A DNA stretch of 64,000 nt from Oscheius onirici (taxonomy: Eukaryota; Nematoda; Chromadorea; Rhabditida; Rhabditidae), in NCBI GenBank assembly GCA_932521025.1, contig OW051472.1:8742001-8806000 (forward strand). Direction: 5' to 3'. Position 1 is the first letter of the stretch. Each line of letters begins with the position of its first letter. The position numbers were made by a program, and so were the translations under genes. Under the pieces are notes generated by a model. It worked only from the letters and a program-made list of their open reading frames with translations, searched no databases and was not told the DNA's origin. Below, piece by piece: positions 43,980-56,416 of the stretch.

Positions 43980-44289
43980 GTTTAATAAACTGTGCTTATT
44001 GTCAGGTGGGGAACGCCTAGGGGTAATAAGTCGAAGTCGGGATATGTAACACATACAAAGAGAGGAAGAAGAGGACTAATCGAAAGTAACATTTGAGCAT
44101 CGGACAATGAGATACCTGAACAGAAAAAATCCCTAAGGAGGTAACAAGGTTTGGAGTCTCTTATGCCGGAAAGCGCTTGAAAATCACCGGGTTCTCGGAA
44201 TCTACATTGGACCAGACGGACGGGAAGAAATATTAGATAGCGGCCTTCTGATCACATTTGAAGAGTTGTATCGTGTCGGAACATCAAAT

Positions 44290-44476
44290 TTATAAAAGTT
44301 TTAGTATAAAAAAGAAGACTTGATGACTGCCATTGGTTAGAATTCGCGTCGGAGCACCACCTCGAGGCGGTTGGGTAACAAAAGTTGGTCGTGGCACGGG
44401 CCTACTAGGCGGTCTTGTCGACTGTCCTCTTGGCGGGGGAGCTGCTCTTGGAACAGGAACGTCGCCCGAAAGTACC
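44290..44476 (-). CDS. Orphan proline-rich terminal exon
   Basis: A clear acceptor (TTTTTTTAG|G) precedes a frame reading VLSGDVPVPRAAPPPRGQ, STRPPSRPVPRPTFVTQPPR, ending LTNGSHQVFFFILKLL and a stop at 44290-44292. The PxxP-rich composition resembles SH3-binding tails such as that of dynamin, but this is only compositional. Upstream on the minus strand the RTE fragment intervenes and no partner exon is visible. Confidence 0.35.
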
Positions 44477-44792
44477 CTAAAAAAATTCCTTTATATTTTG
44501 TCTCGGTAAGCAACAAAGTCTAATTTTTTTGGGTCAGCCTCTCTTTATTTTGCGCCCTTCTCTGGATCGTAAAGGGGGGAACCTCGGATACTAACAAAAG
44601 CTTTACCTGTGTACACTATCAGCATAGTCTTGATAAAACTCAAATTGGCCGGTCGCATGCTTCTGATATGTGTAACCTGTCTCAGACTCTGTCCTCTAAG
44701 ATGCATTAAAGCGAGCCTCCCCCGCTTGCTGATTAGCACCGTGTATTAGTTGATTAGCGAAGCTCATGTGCGTCGCCGAGTTAGCAGCCGCC

Positions 44793-44870
44793 TCCGCTGA
44801 CTGGCCTAGTGGATAACATTATTGACTGTAAAACAAATGAGCAGGGGTTCGATTCCCACATGCGTATAAT
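44793..44870 (+). repeat. tRNA-derived sequence (SINE-like or tRNA relic)
   Basis: TGGCCTAGTGGATAA resembles a tRNA A box and GGGGTTCGATTCCC a B box, with correct spacing and GACTGTAAAAC at the anticodon position. T-arm and acceptor pairing is broken, so it is not a working tRNA gene. It abuts the 3' end of the RTE fragment. Confidence 0.5.
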
Positions 44871-44920
44871 GTTTTTTGCATTTCTCTGGGATATTCGGGG
44901 ATGTTTATCTTTACAATTTA

Positions 44921-45760
44921 TTATGTCGGGGTCCCTTGCCGCTCCCATAGTTCGAGACCACTCTTCGCCGCCCTCTCGGCCTGGCTCATCCATGTAGTGG
45001 GAGCTCTTCCGATCCGCTCGCTGGCCTTCCTCAAATCGTCTTCCCATCTCATATACGGCCTTCCTCTCACTCTGCGTTGGTCCAATGGTACCCATTCAGT
45101 CGTCGCCTTGGACCATCTTTCACCGTCCATCTCCGCTAGTCGTCTCGCCCATTTCACTTTCCGCTTCCAAGCCATGTCCAGGATATCGGGCAGCTCCGTT
45201 CTCCTTCTGACAACTTCATTTCTCACTCGATCGAGAATATTCCGAGAATAGCTCTTTCCTGACGTCGTTGTACAGCTGCGAGCTTCCTTCGTTCATCTGT
45301 CCGGAGACTCCAGATTTCGCATCCGTACAGTAGACTTGGGACGACGCAGGTCAGATACACCTTTCGCTTCATCCTCATCGGAACTGATCGTTTGGTGAGA
45401 AAGAGCCGATGACGGTTAAAAGCAGCCCAACTAGCGCCAATCCTTCTCGACAACTCCTGACTTTCCGAGGTGCAGGTGACCGAACTTCCAAGGTAGACAA
45501 AGTACTGGACGAATCGAATTGGTTGTCCTGACAGCAGCAGTTGTCCTTCGTGGGCATTTGTCATGGCGACGGTCTTGTTCAGGTTGAACTCCAATCCAAT
45601 GTTACGGCCGCCTTGTTCCAGTTCGGTCATCATGCGCTGCACAGCTCGAAGACTCTTTCCGACGAGAACGACATCATCTGCATAGCGAAGATGATTCAGC
45701 TTACGACCGTTGATGGTGAAGCCGATGTCGTCCCAGTTGACTTCACGGAAGTTTATCTTT
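44921..45760 (-). mobile_element. RTE-type non-LTR retrotransposon, 5'-truncated, one frameshift
   Basis: The minus frame reads NWDDIGFTINGRKLNHLRYA DDVVLVG, with the reverse-transcriptase YADD box at about 45673-45684. It continues MMTELEQGGRNIGLEFNLNK, FVYLGSSVTC, RRIGASWAAFNRHR, LLYGCEIWSLR and RRQERAILGIF. After a one-frame shift near 45225 it runs RNEVVRRRTELPDILDMAWK, then KVKWARRLAEMDGERWSK and RGRPYMRWEDDL to a stop at 44921. The endonuclease and the N-terminal part of the RT are absent. This is the usual 5'-truncated insertion. Confidence 0.88.
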
Positions 45761-45898
45761 CGACATCCTTATATGAAACGGGGATTGGGTACATAAATTG
45801 GCTTCAGCATCATTATCGAATGCACAGACTTTTACTGTCTAACTCGCTACTTCGTTAATATGTTTTATAAGACGTGTAAACGAATAAGCAAAAGACAA

Positions 45899-45975
45899 TT
45901 ACCGTGCCAAAGTGCTGAACCCAGTACTTCAAAAATAGTAAACCACGCAACCACTACACCATTGAATCAGGAGTC
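45899..45975 (-). repeat. tRNA-like relic
   Basis: On the minus strand ATGGTGTAGTGGTTGCGTGG (A-box-like) is followed by TACTGGGTTCAGCAC (degenerate B box) at tRNA spacing. The T-loop consensus is lost, so it is probably a pseudo-tRNA or SINE head. Confidence 0.4.
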
Positions 45976-46092
45976 GAAGAATTTGCGCGCGCAAATTCAA
46001 AAGGGGTAGCGGGAGAGGCTCGCTTTAAGGGAGAGAAATAAGAGTTTATTGGAGCTGATGTAACTGATACTGATCGACGTCTTCACCGGTTG

Positions 46093-47925
46093 CTATGTCT
46101 GGCGGGCGAGACTGTCGAAGACGTTGGCGATGACTCGTTTTGGACCCGATGATCTTGCTCGAGACATAACCAGCATTTTTGTGGCGTATCCATTTAGACG
46201 GTCAGCTGCTATTCTCTCACCGTGATCCGACCTGTCAGTCAAAGAAACTTCAATCCGATCGAATAAAGTCGGAATTATTGGAAGAACGACCGATCTGACA
46301 GTCTAAAAGTTTTCGAAATATACGAACTGAAGAAAAGGGAAACAAACCTCGGGACCGAAATGATCCAAAGTGTAGAGAGAACCGTAAAGTGTGGACATCG
46401 AAGCAGTCTGATCCATCCATGCCTTGGTGAGGACTTTGATGACGCGTGACTGGATGTCCGTTCCTTGGTGCTTTCGGCAAACATCTACCAACAATCTACC
46501 GGCAAATTCACGCAGAGCCCAGTGATTGTCCGTTTCGGGTCGCGTACAGACCTGTCGACTCAGAATGCATGAAAGAATGGCCGGCAGGAACTCGTGCAAC
46601 TGAAAAATATGTTTAAGAGCAGAAATAAAGGTAGCCCTCTTTTACCCAAATGTTAGGAAAAAAAAGAAGAAAAACTGACCCATTTGTCGACACTGAGAGC
46701 AGAATTTTGTAGTAAACTTTGAACTAGACGCATGAGGTAGATGAGGAAGGCGAGATTTTTATCGACGATGTTGCAACGGACGCCCTCAGCCACAGCGACA
46801 GAAAATCGACCGACGAGAGACTGGATTCCGGAATCTGTTCGGAGAGAATGGAGTGCTTCCGTCCGTTTGTGGTCATTACTTCCCATTATGGCCTCCGTGA
46901 TTTCTTTGTAATAGACCTGCTGCTCCAGTGAGAGACTATGCGTTGTCGTCGTTTTCACGTTCACATTTTCCGTCGTCTTCGGTCCTCTTATTATATTCAG
47001 TAACCGATTCGTCTCATCCTAAAAAGGCACTTTTACAAAAGTTTTGCACTGAACAAAAACCTGTATTTCGTCTTCCCTGTTTGTAGCTTCTGCACTGCCT
47101 TCTTTCGATTCTCGCTTGTATGGGACGGGATTTTCGGGAACTGCCGGCTGTTCTCCGTCAATCGCAAGCCAATGAGCTGAAAATGGTCTTTAGACTCGCT
47201 AAAACAGGCTAAAATTTACATCGTATTGAAGGAATAGGCGGAATTTTCGGAGCAGAGGCAGTGTAGATGGGTGCCAGCTCAATTTCTTTGTCCTCTTCCA
47301 CAAAGACATCTCGTCCTCCTGATCCGGCTAGACGAAGAGCAATCAAATCGCGTGGTTTGAAGCCGTAGAGAACCTAAAAAGGTGGTTGATTTTGAACGGA
47401 AAGGAACAAACTGGTTTTCGTTCCAAGGCAAGATGAGCATCAACATCTTCCGGCAAAACTCTGGTCCTTCGAGAATGATTTGCAAAACGAAGACTCCCGG
47501 CTATTACGCTTCGCAGCACGTAGGAAACGTTGCTGTTTATGTCTTGGATAGCTGAAATTGGCTTGTATTTACTCGGTTTTCGATATATTTTGCTTCCTAA
47601 GAGGCATGCAACAGAAAATTAACGTTTTCTCGTATTTTAACGTATAGAGGTTGTTTTAGACGCAGAAATCAACATACGTAGACATAAAGTGAAAATAGGT
47701 GACATTTGATCAAAAATTAACCAACCTTTATCTGTTAACTCTCCGGGTTCAAAACCCAAAACGGCGCCGATCCGTCGAACATATCCAGCATCTCCGAAAT
47801 TTGCTGTCGAAGTGGATGGCTGTGCGTCGTCTGCAAACTTTTTTAATTTAGGAGAAAATCAACCGACCATTGGGAACTCCGTTCACGGCTGTCAGGTCTT
47901 TGCTCATCTGCACCCGCAGGACCAT
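46093..47925 (-). CDS. TAF6: TFIID subunit TAF6, paralogue A
   Basis: The ATG at 47925 begins MVLRVQMSKDLTAVNGVPN. A short intron leads to DDAQPSTSTANFGDAGYVRR. A histone-fold region follows (NSNVSYVLRSVIAGSLRFAN near 47560-47510). The middle part reads HSLSLEQQVYYKEITEAIMG and RTEALHSLRTDSGIQSLVGR. Next come AFLIYLMRLVQSLLQNSALS and the HEAT-like C-domain EFLPAILSCILSRQVCTRPE, TDNHWALREFAGRLLVDVCR and SMSTLYGSLYTLDHFGPE. It stops at 46093-46095. These are diagnostic TAF6 blocks. TAF6 pairs with TAF9 in TFIID and SAGA-like complexes. A second paralogue lies immediately upstream in the same orientation, 407 bp away. Confidence 0.88.
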
Positions 47926-48331
47926 GCAACTACAAAATTAGGACGAATTTACATCATTTTAGCAGTATGGAATAAGGAAAGTACCTTGGATAGGATGAAA
48001 TGATGAAGATAAAAGGTAAAACTTTATAATAAATAGTCTATAACGTTTCCTAAAGGCATAAATGTACAATAATGAACCGAAACTTATTAAACGGGAAAAT
48101 AATCTATTTGACGATCAACGTCACACGGAGACCATTAAAAGTTAAGATTAAAAAATGCTGGAAAACACAACAGATTGAGGACTTAGAACCCAGGTTTTTG
48201 ACTAAAATTGAGGTTTTATGAAGGGGGAAGGCGACGAAGGATATACACGTAACATTTGTTGAGAAATAGATACCCGTCTTGATAAAAAGATGTGTGGAAT
48301 TTGGGGGGAAAGACGTGGTTTTTTGAAGATA

Positions 48332-50353
48332 TCACCACCTAATCTCTGAAAAATCGACTCCGTCGTCTGATCGTCGGTCAAGCCGTTCCAGCTTCGTCAG
48401 AACCTTCTCTTTCCGCTCGCGCAGCTTTTGAGCTATTTCTGCTTTCTGCAACGGGTAGATAAATGTAAAAAACAAGGACTAGAAACTTACCAAAAGTTGG
48501 TTTGTCACGCGATTTCCTGTTGAACGATCGACCTGAGGCAGTTCGGGGTTATTTTGCATGCTGGAACACTGCTGATGGAGCGATTTGACGTCGTTCAGGA
48601 ACTTGGAATTGAACGGCTGAAAACCGTTTTATTAATTTCTTGTTACGCATCAAAGTTCTTGACAGTAGACGTTGAACAGGCTGTCGGAACGCTAGTTTCC
48701 GCCAAAAAAAATGTTGGAAAGTGAACTTTCTTCTAAAAAAGCAGCAAAACTAAACGCAAGAAAACTCACGTCGTCGTAGGAAAGAAATTCGAGAAGGGGA
48801 AAGATACATCCGAACTTGACGGGAATCGTCGAGTCCGGGTCGTCCCAGGCTTGCTTGATGACACGGAGAGCTCTTTCTCGAATTTCCGCATTGCCATGTT
48901 TACTGGAAAAATAGGCCTAAAAAAAAGAGGGCAAAAGCTCACTTTACGACAGCACAGAGTGTCTTTCCAGCGAAATCCCGCAGCGCCCAGTGATTTTCGT
49001 TCTCGGGCCTACATAAATTGGCACATAGAATGCAGCTGAGCATCGTAGGAATCATTTCATGAAGCTGGAAATTTTACAACTGAGGTTAATTGGAGAAACA
49101 AACCACATTTTCCAATTTGAGGGAGCTGTTGAGCGAAAAAGACTTGTATATCCGGATCAGATATATCACGAGAGGCATGCTTTGAGCTAGAATGTTGAAA
49201 CGAACCTGAAAAGTTGTTATATTTTTGATTTAGCTTTATGAACAACAAAAACGGGAAAAGAGGTCTTACCGCGTGACTAACAAGTCTTGAGAGCTTGGGA
49301 AGAATTGGCTGAAGGCCGGTGTCCGATTCGAGAGAATACAAGGCGGCAATTCGTCGCTGTTCGTCCGTTCCGACAACAGCCTCTACAATCTCCTTGATGT
49401 AAAGTTGTTGCTCCTAGAATTTCAAGTTAGTTTTTAGAAAAGAATAGTAAGATTACCACAGAAAGTGATTCGACAATTGGCGCTTTGATCTGGATCTGTT
49501 CCTTCGTCTGGACATTTCGACTGCTTTGACGGAACGAAACTGCGGCACCTTGGAAACCGCCAGCTGTTTCTCTTCTGAAATGAATGGTAAGAGAAAGAGG
49601 AAAAAGGGATACCTGGAAGTGATGGCTGCCGCTTTGGAAGATTCCCCATTCGCAACAAGATCATCATCTTCTTCTTCCTTCACTGGACGAACGTTTTCGG
49701 GTACAAGAGCAAGCTTTCCATCGTATGCCAACCAGTGAGCTGGAAAATAAACAATGAACAGAATTTGTTATGTTTTTGGTCACGAAGAATGAAGTTCCAA
49801 AAAAACCCAAAAAGAACTAACACTTCAGGTATGATTCCACGACGAATTTGGGTTTTTGTTCTTCGGCAACTGTGGCCACATCGACGTCATATTCTTCCCG
49901 CACGTACAGATCTTCACCGGCCGGAGTGGTAAATTGCCGTAATTGAGGACTTTTCTTCAGCGATAAACTGCAGGGAAGCTATAAAAACGTTGATTGAAAA
50001 GAAAGAAAAGGGGAATACATTTAGTTTGAGCTGTTTGACAGCCGCTTCAATGTCCTCTCCTTGTAATTTTGTTCGTCGTCCATGCAATGTGTATTGTTTG
50101 CTGTTGGTAATTATTTTCATTAGTATCTGGGTGACCTAAATTGTTCACTTCTTCAAAGCACAACAGTTGAATCTTACGTGATCGGATAAAATTTGAAGAG
50201 CGTTAGGTGTGAGATTAACTACGCCGACAGAATCACCGACAAACTGAAAATTTTCGTTCACATGTGCGTAAAAACGTGAAGAAAACTCACTCTAACGTAT
50301 TGTGGCTCAACTTTTGGGCGAGGAGGTCCTGGACCACTGCTATTTTGCTGCAT
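48332..50353 (-). CDS. TAF6: TFIID subunit TAF6, paralogue B (diverged)
   Basis: The ATG at 50353 begins MQQNSSGPGPPRPKVEPQYV. The histone fold is FVGDSVGVVNLTPNALQILS.. MKIITNSKQYTLHGRRTKLQ GEDIEAAVKQL. AHWLAYDGKLALVPENV follows, then KAPIVESLSVEQQLYIKEIV and RIAALYSLESDTGLQPILPK. The C-domain near 49060-48760 reads LHEMIPTMLSCILCANLCR, then ENENHWALRDFAGKTLCAVV. A lysine/arginine-rich helix (ERKEKVLTKLERL) precedes the stop at 48332-48334. The block order is that of TAF6 and of paralogue A, but residues differ widely. The duplication is therefore old, or the two copies diverged fast. Confidence 0.82.
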
Positions 50354-50640
50354 TCCCTTACTGCCATGCGAAAGATCTTTTTTGTTTATAATTTACAGCT
50401 ACCACATTTACCAGAAACTGAAAACATGGGTTAAATATACGAAGAACATTAGTGAAAAGATAGCCATAGAAGAGTACTGGTCATTTCTGAATGTGAACAA
50501 CACCGAAAATGAATTTATTTAAGTAATTGCAGTTTAAAATAACACAGCTTGAAAACAAGATCTGGAAAAGCCGACATTTTGACCCCAAACGATCCCAAAT
50601 AAAACACCGTCAATAAATAGTATGATGCAGGGGAAGAGAA

Positions 50641-51364
50641 CTACTCTTCTTTGAGCAGATTGCTGTAGAGCTGGTCAATTTCCTTTTTCAGAGCTGAAAG
50701 GACAATCTAAATTTTGAAATTTTACAACGTAAAAAGAAGTTCACCTCTCCGTCCTCGTTAATGTAAGCACCAATGGATTTTGAGATTGATGCTTGTCCGG
50801 AACGATTCTGGTTCTCTCCGCTGACGAATTCGGCAGACAGGCCGTACTTGTCATCGTAACTGAAGGGTCAAAAAGTAAAAAAGACAAAAAAAAACGTACC
50901 TCTTCATAACGGAACTCCATTTCCATGTTCTTTTGATTTTTCCATCAGATTCCAGCGCCTGATAGAAGCAGTTCTTTTCGATGTACCATTGATAGAGCTG
51001 CCAGATGCCCATCAGGACGAAATATGTCACCGAGCAGATTCCGAGAACCTATATTTGTATTGTTCTGGATGTATTCCAGAAAGAAAAACATACCCATTTG
51101 GACTTCGGGAACGGATGGATATAGTCGTAGACGATGGCAAATCCGGAGAAGCAGACGGCAATGAACGAAATGAACAATCGGCCGTCCATAAGTGTGTGTC
51201 GTTCCTTCCATCCTACCTTGTCGTTCAGAATCGGAAAAGAGCTGTTTTGAACAAAAAAGTCATAAGATTACCTTTCTAATAGCGTCATCCAGTGAATTCT
51301 TCACTGTAGGTCCATCCCATTTGTTCACTTTGATGGCCTCTTCTTCTCCGGCAGCTGGAGGCAT
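50641..51364 (-). CDS. SPCS2: Signal peptidase complex subunit 2 (SPC25)
   Basis: The ATG at 51364 begins MPPAAGEEEAIKVNKWDGPT VKNSLDDAIRK. After an intron follow DKVGWKERHTLMDGRLFISF, the first membrane span, SGFAIVYDYIHPFPKSKW, and a second span ICSVTYFVLMGIWQLYQWY. Then come IEKNCFYQALESDGKIKRTW KWSSVMKSYDDKYGL and a lysine-rich end at 50641-50643. The order KWDG..V..LDD, two close transmembrane helices and W.WSS..K.YD.KY is that of SPCS2. It is an accessory subunit of the ER signal peptidase that contacts the Sec61 translocon. Confidence 0.93.
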
Positions 51365-51976
51365 CTATATAAGGTACCATTTTCGCCGTAAATGTGTCAA
51401 GAAGTAAAAGAAGCTGATTTACCAGTAGGTAAACGATGCATGGAGAAACTCATATCAAGGAGTATTTAGAAAGGGGTTTCTTTTGACACAAACACTTTTT
51501 TCGACACTATTCCAACGTTTTGCAGTCTTTTTTGATACTAATTTTGTGTTTTTAGCAGATCTAAAGACCAAAGAGAGATGCAGAAAATAACAAAGGTGTC
51601 TAGATGTTCAAAATGACGTTGAATTGAAACTTGGCGCGGTTCCAAGGCCGGAAGCTACCGGGTCCCGTCGCGATTTGCCCTGTTCTGAAGGCATTCGATC
51701 AATTTGGGAGGCGTGGCCTTTCTCCACTCACTTCGCTTTCTCGCCCACAATTTCAGCTGTTTGCGTCGCTTTTCCGTTGATTTTTCGCGTCTACATTGAA
51801 GTCACAAGCGTTTTCAGTCTTATCCAGTTCGTGTTCTTTGAAATGCTCATATAATTTACTCTTGTTTATAAGTCAATGTTTCGCGGAAAATCTAACACAG
51901 TTCGCCTCAAGTTTTGTTTTCAATTGCAATTGCTAGCTCGTATTCCTTTATGAATATACCGTTTGCAGAATCAACA

Positions 51977-53531
51977 ATGACAGATTCCAAAGTCAACATG
52001 TCTCTCGATGACATCATCAAGCTCAACAAGAAGAACAAGCCAGCTTTCCCGAAGAAGGGAGCCCAACAACGTGGTGGAGCTCGTGCTGGACGTGGCGGAG
52101 CTCGTGGAGCTGCTGTTACCGCTAGAGCTGGAAACAAGGTACGTGTTTCGCAACTTTTTGCCTCGTTTCGAAATTGGCATCCGTTATCGATTTCGCCATG
52201 ACTGTAATGTTTCCAGGGTGGGTCCCCTCGCAAGGGAGGACTGGCACGCGCTAAGGGAGCCGTTGTAAACAAAGCCGGTCTGCGCAAAGGAGCTGCCGTC
52301 AATCAGCAGACCAAGAAACTGGTTAGCCAGCTTGTCAAGGTTCGTGTTCGATCCGTTCAATTTCTGATAAACTAATTTTTAGAAAGCCTTGAAGAATCGT
52401 CTTGGAGGATCGCTGGCTGCTCGTCGTGCCACCGCAGTAGCCAATGCTGGCGTACGTTTCTGGGAAACCCCCATCTTTTCCCCCTACGATCTGGCTATGC
52501 CTGAATGGGCCGAGTGCTGAAAATTCACTCGATTGACTCGTTTGCTAGTCGACGCTTCAAAAGTTGGATTTTCCTGAAGCGGTCTACCCTGGTGTAGACG
52601 AAGTCCCATCTGTGCCGGCGTCTGAATGAGCCTAAGCTAGACATTTCGTCGATCTTCTTCTATTGGGAACATTTTTTGATCGGACAACCGCGTCTTTCGC
52701 ATAACCCCTTCGAAGCGGTTGTCTTCAATGTTTTTGCTGTCCACGTGGTATCGTTTTGTGACGCAGATAGGTGGTTGGCTGATATTTGAGCATCTGACGG
52801 TGGGTTTATTGTTCTTTTCAGGCAGTACGTGTCGGTCGCGCTGGACTTGGATTGGGACGCGTTGCTGCTCGCTCTCGTGTCATCGGAAGAAACCGCATCA
52901 CTGCTCCTGTTCAAGTCGTCCCAACAGTTGTCAAACGTCAACGTGCCCGTGGAATTCGTCCAGTCTACCAAAATCAGATGTATGGATTCATTCATCTTTC
53001 TTTTAAAAGCAATGTTCAGCGTCCGTCCCGTTATTGTACAGAAGCAGCGTGCCAGACCTGTCGTGGTTGAGCGTGTCATTCAGGCTCCTCGTCAGCGTGT
53101 GATTCAACGTGTTGTTCAGGTTTGGAGTTTATTTTAACTGAAGCAATGACAATCTCAGCGTCCTAGACAACAACGCGTTATTGTGCAGCAACAGCCCATC
53201 CGTCAGCGAGTGATTCAGCGTCCCCAGCAGCAGAGGGTCATCGTCGTCGAACGACAGGCGCCTACTCAACGCGTCCAGAAAGTTATTCGTGTTCAGCAAC
53301 AGCGTCCTCAGGTAAAATACCCTTTTTAAACGCCTCCATAACTTTCTTCAGTTTGTTCGTCAACAGAGGCAGCCTGTACAATACGCTCAAACTCAGTCAA
53401 GAAAGAACAACGCGTTCCGCAACGCTCTTGGTCTCGGAAGTCCCAACCGACGTATCCAGACTGTACAGCGATTCGAACCACCTCAATTCGTCGCCAATGT
53501 TCGTCGTGGACGTGGTTTCCAAAATTTCTGA
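51977..53531 (+). CDS. RG-rich mRNA export factor with UAP56-binding motif (UIF/ALY-like)
   Basis: The ATG at 51977 begins MTDSKVNMSLDDIIKLNKKN. SLDDIIKLN is the UAP56/DDX39-binding motif shared by ALYREF, Yra1 and UIF. Glycine/arginine-rich stretches follow (GGARAGRGGARGAAV), then KALKNRLGGSLAARRATAVA, a basic block GRAGLGLGRVAARSRVIGRN, and Q/R/V-rich exons with repeated QRVIQR/QRVIV. The end is RIQTVQRFEPPQFVANVRRG RGF, stop at 53529-53531. There are about six short introns. No RRM is present, which favours a UIF (FYTTD1)-type adaptor over ALYREF itself. It would hand mRNA to the NXF1 export receptor in the nucleus. An ATG at 51914, in frame, could extend the N-terminus. Confidence 0.75.
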
Positions 53532-53620
53532 ACCATGCCATTGTTGTGTACATACTATTTCGCTTCCATTGTCCACATGTTATTTCGGAGTAATGAATAA
53601 TGGGACGCAAAGGTTTTTTA

Positions 53621-56254
53621 TTACACGTTTACAACGCCTAGGTTAGAACTCTTGATGGACTCTTCTCGAAAGGCTTCTATCAAATGCTGGCTTGTTGGAG
53701 CGTAACCGAGAATCATCTGAAGCAGACGACCGGGCGGTAGACCTCCTCCATGAGATTGTACTTCGGCCCAAGCTTGTCCCGCTTCGCTCGAAAATGGATT
53801 GTTCTGGAACTTAGCGTTCCAGAGAAGACTGGCAGCAGCTCTGGCCACTAAGTACGAATAGTACCGTCCTCCATACTGCACCAAATGGTTGAATCTTGAA
53901 GTTTTTTAAAGATCAATGAAAAGAAAAAAGTACCTGTGTTGGAAAGCCGAATCCGGATCTCGTTCCAGTTGCGGAAGTGATGTTTTTGTGATGGAATGAA
54001 AGAGCTGTGTCGTGGAAATTGTACCGTCGGCGACTCGATTAGCTTCTGGGCCGTGAAGTTCGAGATCGAAGAGGGCGTATGTGGCTTGTTGGATGGTTTC
54101 GAGAGAACTGAAGGCGAATCGGGAGGCGATGAGACTGGCGGCATCTTCGAGCGTGATCGATTGCCCGTCGGAGCTCGTAAGAATCGTCCGCATGACGGTT
54201 AGGTTATTGAAAAAGTATTCCATCAGATTGGAAGGGATCTCCGAAAAGTCCTGCGGGCAACGAGTTCCTGAATTGAGAATTGAACTTGGTTATTGTTCAT
54301 TAGATGTTTAATGAAAAAAAACCCGCAAATTCAGCCATTTTAGGCTCTATAAATTTCGATTTTGTCTTCAAAACTGAAAGATTGCGGAGCTTTACGAGAC
54401 GGTTATGACAAACAAAGAGCTTAAATACCTGCCACATGTTGATATTTCGTCCTCCCAAGCATACTGTGCATTGCATGTCCGAGTTCATGGAAGAAATTTT
54501 CGGAAGAATGGACGGACAGCGATACTTTTCTCCAGTCTGTCATCAGCACGTCGCTGAGCCCGAGCGAAAGAACAACAATCGGAGTCTGCCATTCGCCCGA
54601 GGCCAGTTCTTTTGAACATCTGACGGTATAGTGACAATCTCCGGCTGCTTTTGACGACCTTCGGTCAACGTCCATATAGATGTGGCCGAGAAGATTGTTC
54701 AACGAGTCAACAACTTCCTAAATTCGGAAAGATGAGTAAATTAGAAAGACTTGCCCATTTGATGATGGTTCCAGGCCACATTTCTCCGTGCAAAATTGGC
54801 GCCTCTTGGAAACGTACTCCGTACAATTTGTTGGTCAAAAAGCTGAATCCTTTCATCATATTGCCAAGACTTAGGTATTTTTCGGCTAGATGAAGATGTG
54901 ACCGACCGAATGCACGTTCCTAAAGACTTTTCTTTACAAGAAGAAGAATAAAGCTACCTTATAGACATGGGTAAGGAAATAGACGTCCCATTCACCGACA
55001 CGAGTACAGCCTGGCTGACATTGGTTCTGGACGTCCATCAGGATGGCCAATTCCTTTTCCGCTGCCGGTCTACATGCCTAAAGCTCCTCGTTTATGCAAG
55101 AAAATATGAAAACTGACCTCGATAACTCCCCAAAGGAATTCACGAGCATTCTCGTACGTTCCGAGAAGGGTGTTGTATTGTGCTCTATGCGAATACGATT
55201 CGTAGCCCGTCAGTAATGCCAGCCGGTTGCGGCTATCGATCAGACGGCGCAAATGAGCTTCCTGTAAGGCTCGGGATGAAATTAGGAAAGAAACTGGATC
55301 CTTTTGTCGAAGAGCTAGTTTTCGAGCACCTTTTATACACAAAGGCAAAAAAAGGAGGAAAATCTGTTAAAATCTACCTGCTCCGAGTTGTGTTTGTAGA
55401 AGGACGTATAGACGAACTTTCTCTTTTCTCGCTGGAACGAATGTGTGATTGGACCAGTGATTCTGTTGGACTCGCAGCCGTATTTCTTCTTGTCGCCTCT
55501 CGAGATCTCGACTTCCGTGTCACAGCCCCATTGGAACTGAGCACCGGCATCAAAAATGTCCCCTGATATTTCGACAAATTTTTTTCTCTGAACAACTTGA
55601 TAATTCAGCAAAAAAAGACCGAACTTTATCATCAGGCAGCTGCACTCCCGACTGTTCAAAGTCATCGAGAAAAAGGTCGATTGTTCTCAAGTCAACGTTG
55701 TCCAGACGATGATATTCCGTCGTTTTTGACTCTTTCAGTTTCAGATAAAGTGGTCGATATGTGTTCAGGCTAAACTTTGAATTTGTTGAGTAAATAAAGA
55801 ATAATCGAACCTTTCAACAAGCTCGCAAAAATCTCTCGCACTCGTTTCCGTTGCTTCGGTAAACGATGAATCTGAATGAAGTTGGCGGACACATTCGCCC
55901 TGAAAGAAACTTCGAGAAGAAGAGTGGAAAAATGTTACCAAGTCGGCTGCCTTGCATATTTCGTTGGATAAATCGTCAAAAAGCTGGACCGTCGTTCTGT
56001 CTTTTCGCCCTTCGAGAATTTCAGCGACTATTTTTTTGCTCTGCGCCCGAACATTCTCGTTCAGTTTGACAAATCCGGCCGGCTCTTTGAGCAATTCGTT
56101 ACCGAATAGACCCTAAATTTTCATAGACTGAGATATAAATCAAACAAGCTACCGCTGAACTCTTTTCATTTTCTGTTGTCTTGCTGAAAAATAGCCGTCT
56201 CGTTCCTAGTCTCCGCAAATGCAGCACCCGGGATAGTCTGTTCGAAGCTAGCAT
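53621..56254 (-). CDS. MIPEP: Mitochondrial intermediate peptidase (M3 metallopeptidase)
   Basis: The ATG at 56254 begins MLASNRLSRVLHLRRLGTRR LFFS, an arginine-rich mitochondrial presequence. Mature segments include GLFGNELLKEPAGFVKLNE, QLFDDLSNEICKAADL, LNTYRPLYLKLKESKTTEYH, and the zinc motif FFHELGHAMHSMLGRTKYQH (HExxH near 54490-54450). The C-terminal M3 blocks follow: DFSEIPSNLMEYFFNNLTVM, LDLELHGPEANR-like FDLELHGPEANRV, FNHLVQYGGRYYSYLVARAA and NNPFSSEAGQAWAEV, stop at 53621-53623. MIP removes octapeptides from imported precursors after MPP cleavage in the matrix. An upstream in-frame methionine near 56341 would give a less typical N-terminus. There are about ten exons. Confidence 0.92.
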
Positions 56255-56416
56255 TCTGTTAAAAATTGTAAGTTTCCGATGACAACGAGACAAGTATCTG
56301 ATAGCGAGACAAAGAGAATTGGATAGCTGGTCGTATATGAAATTCATGTGATTTACAAAGATACACCTGGATGGGAGAGTATTTGTCGACCGGAAGAGAC
56401 CCGCGATTGGAGGCGA

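Noticed and set aside
44793-44870. tRNA gene with a GTA (Tyr-like) anticodon
   Set aside because: T-stem mismatches and no pairing acceptor stem. Only the A/B-box-like words are present.
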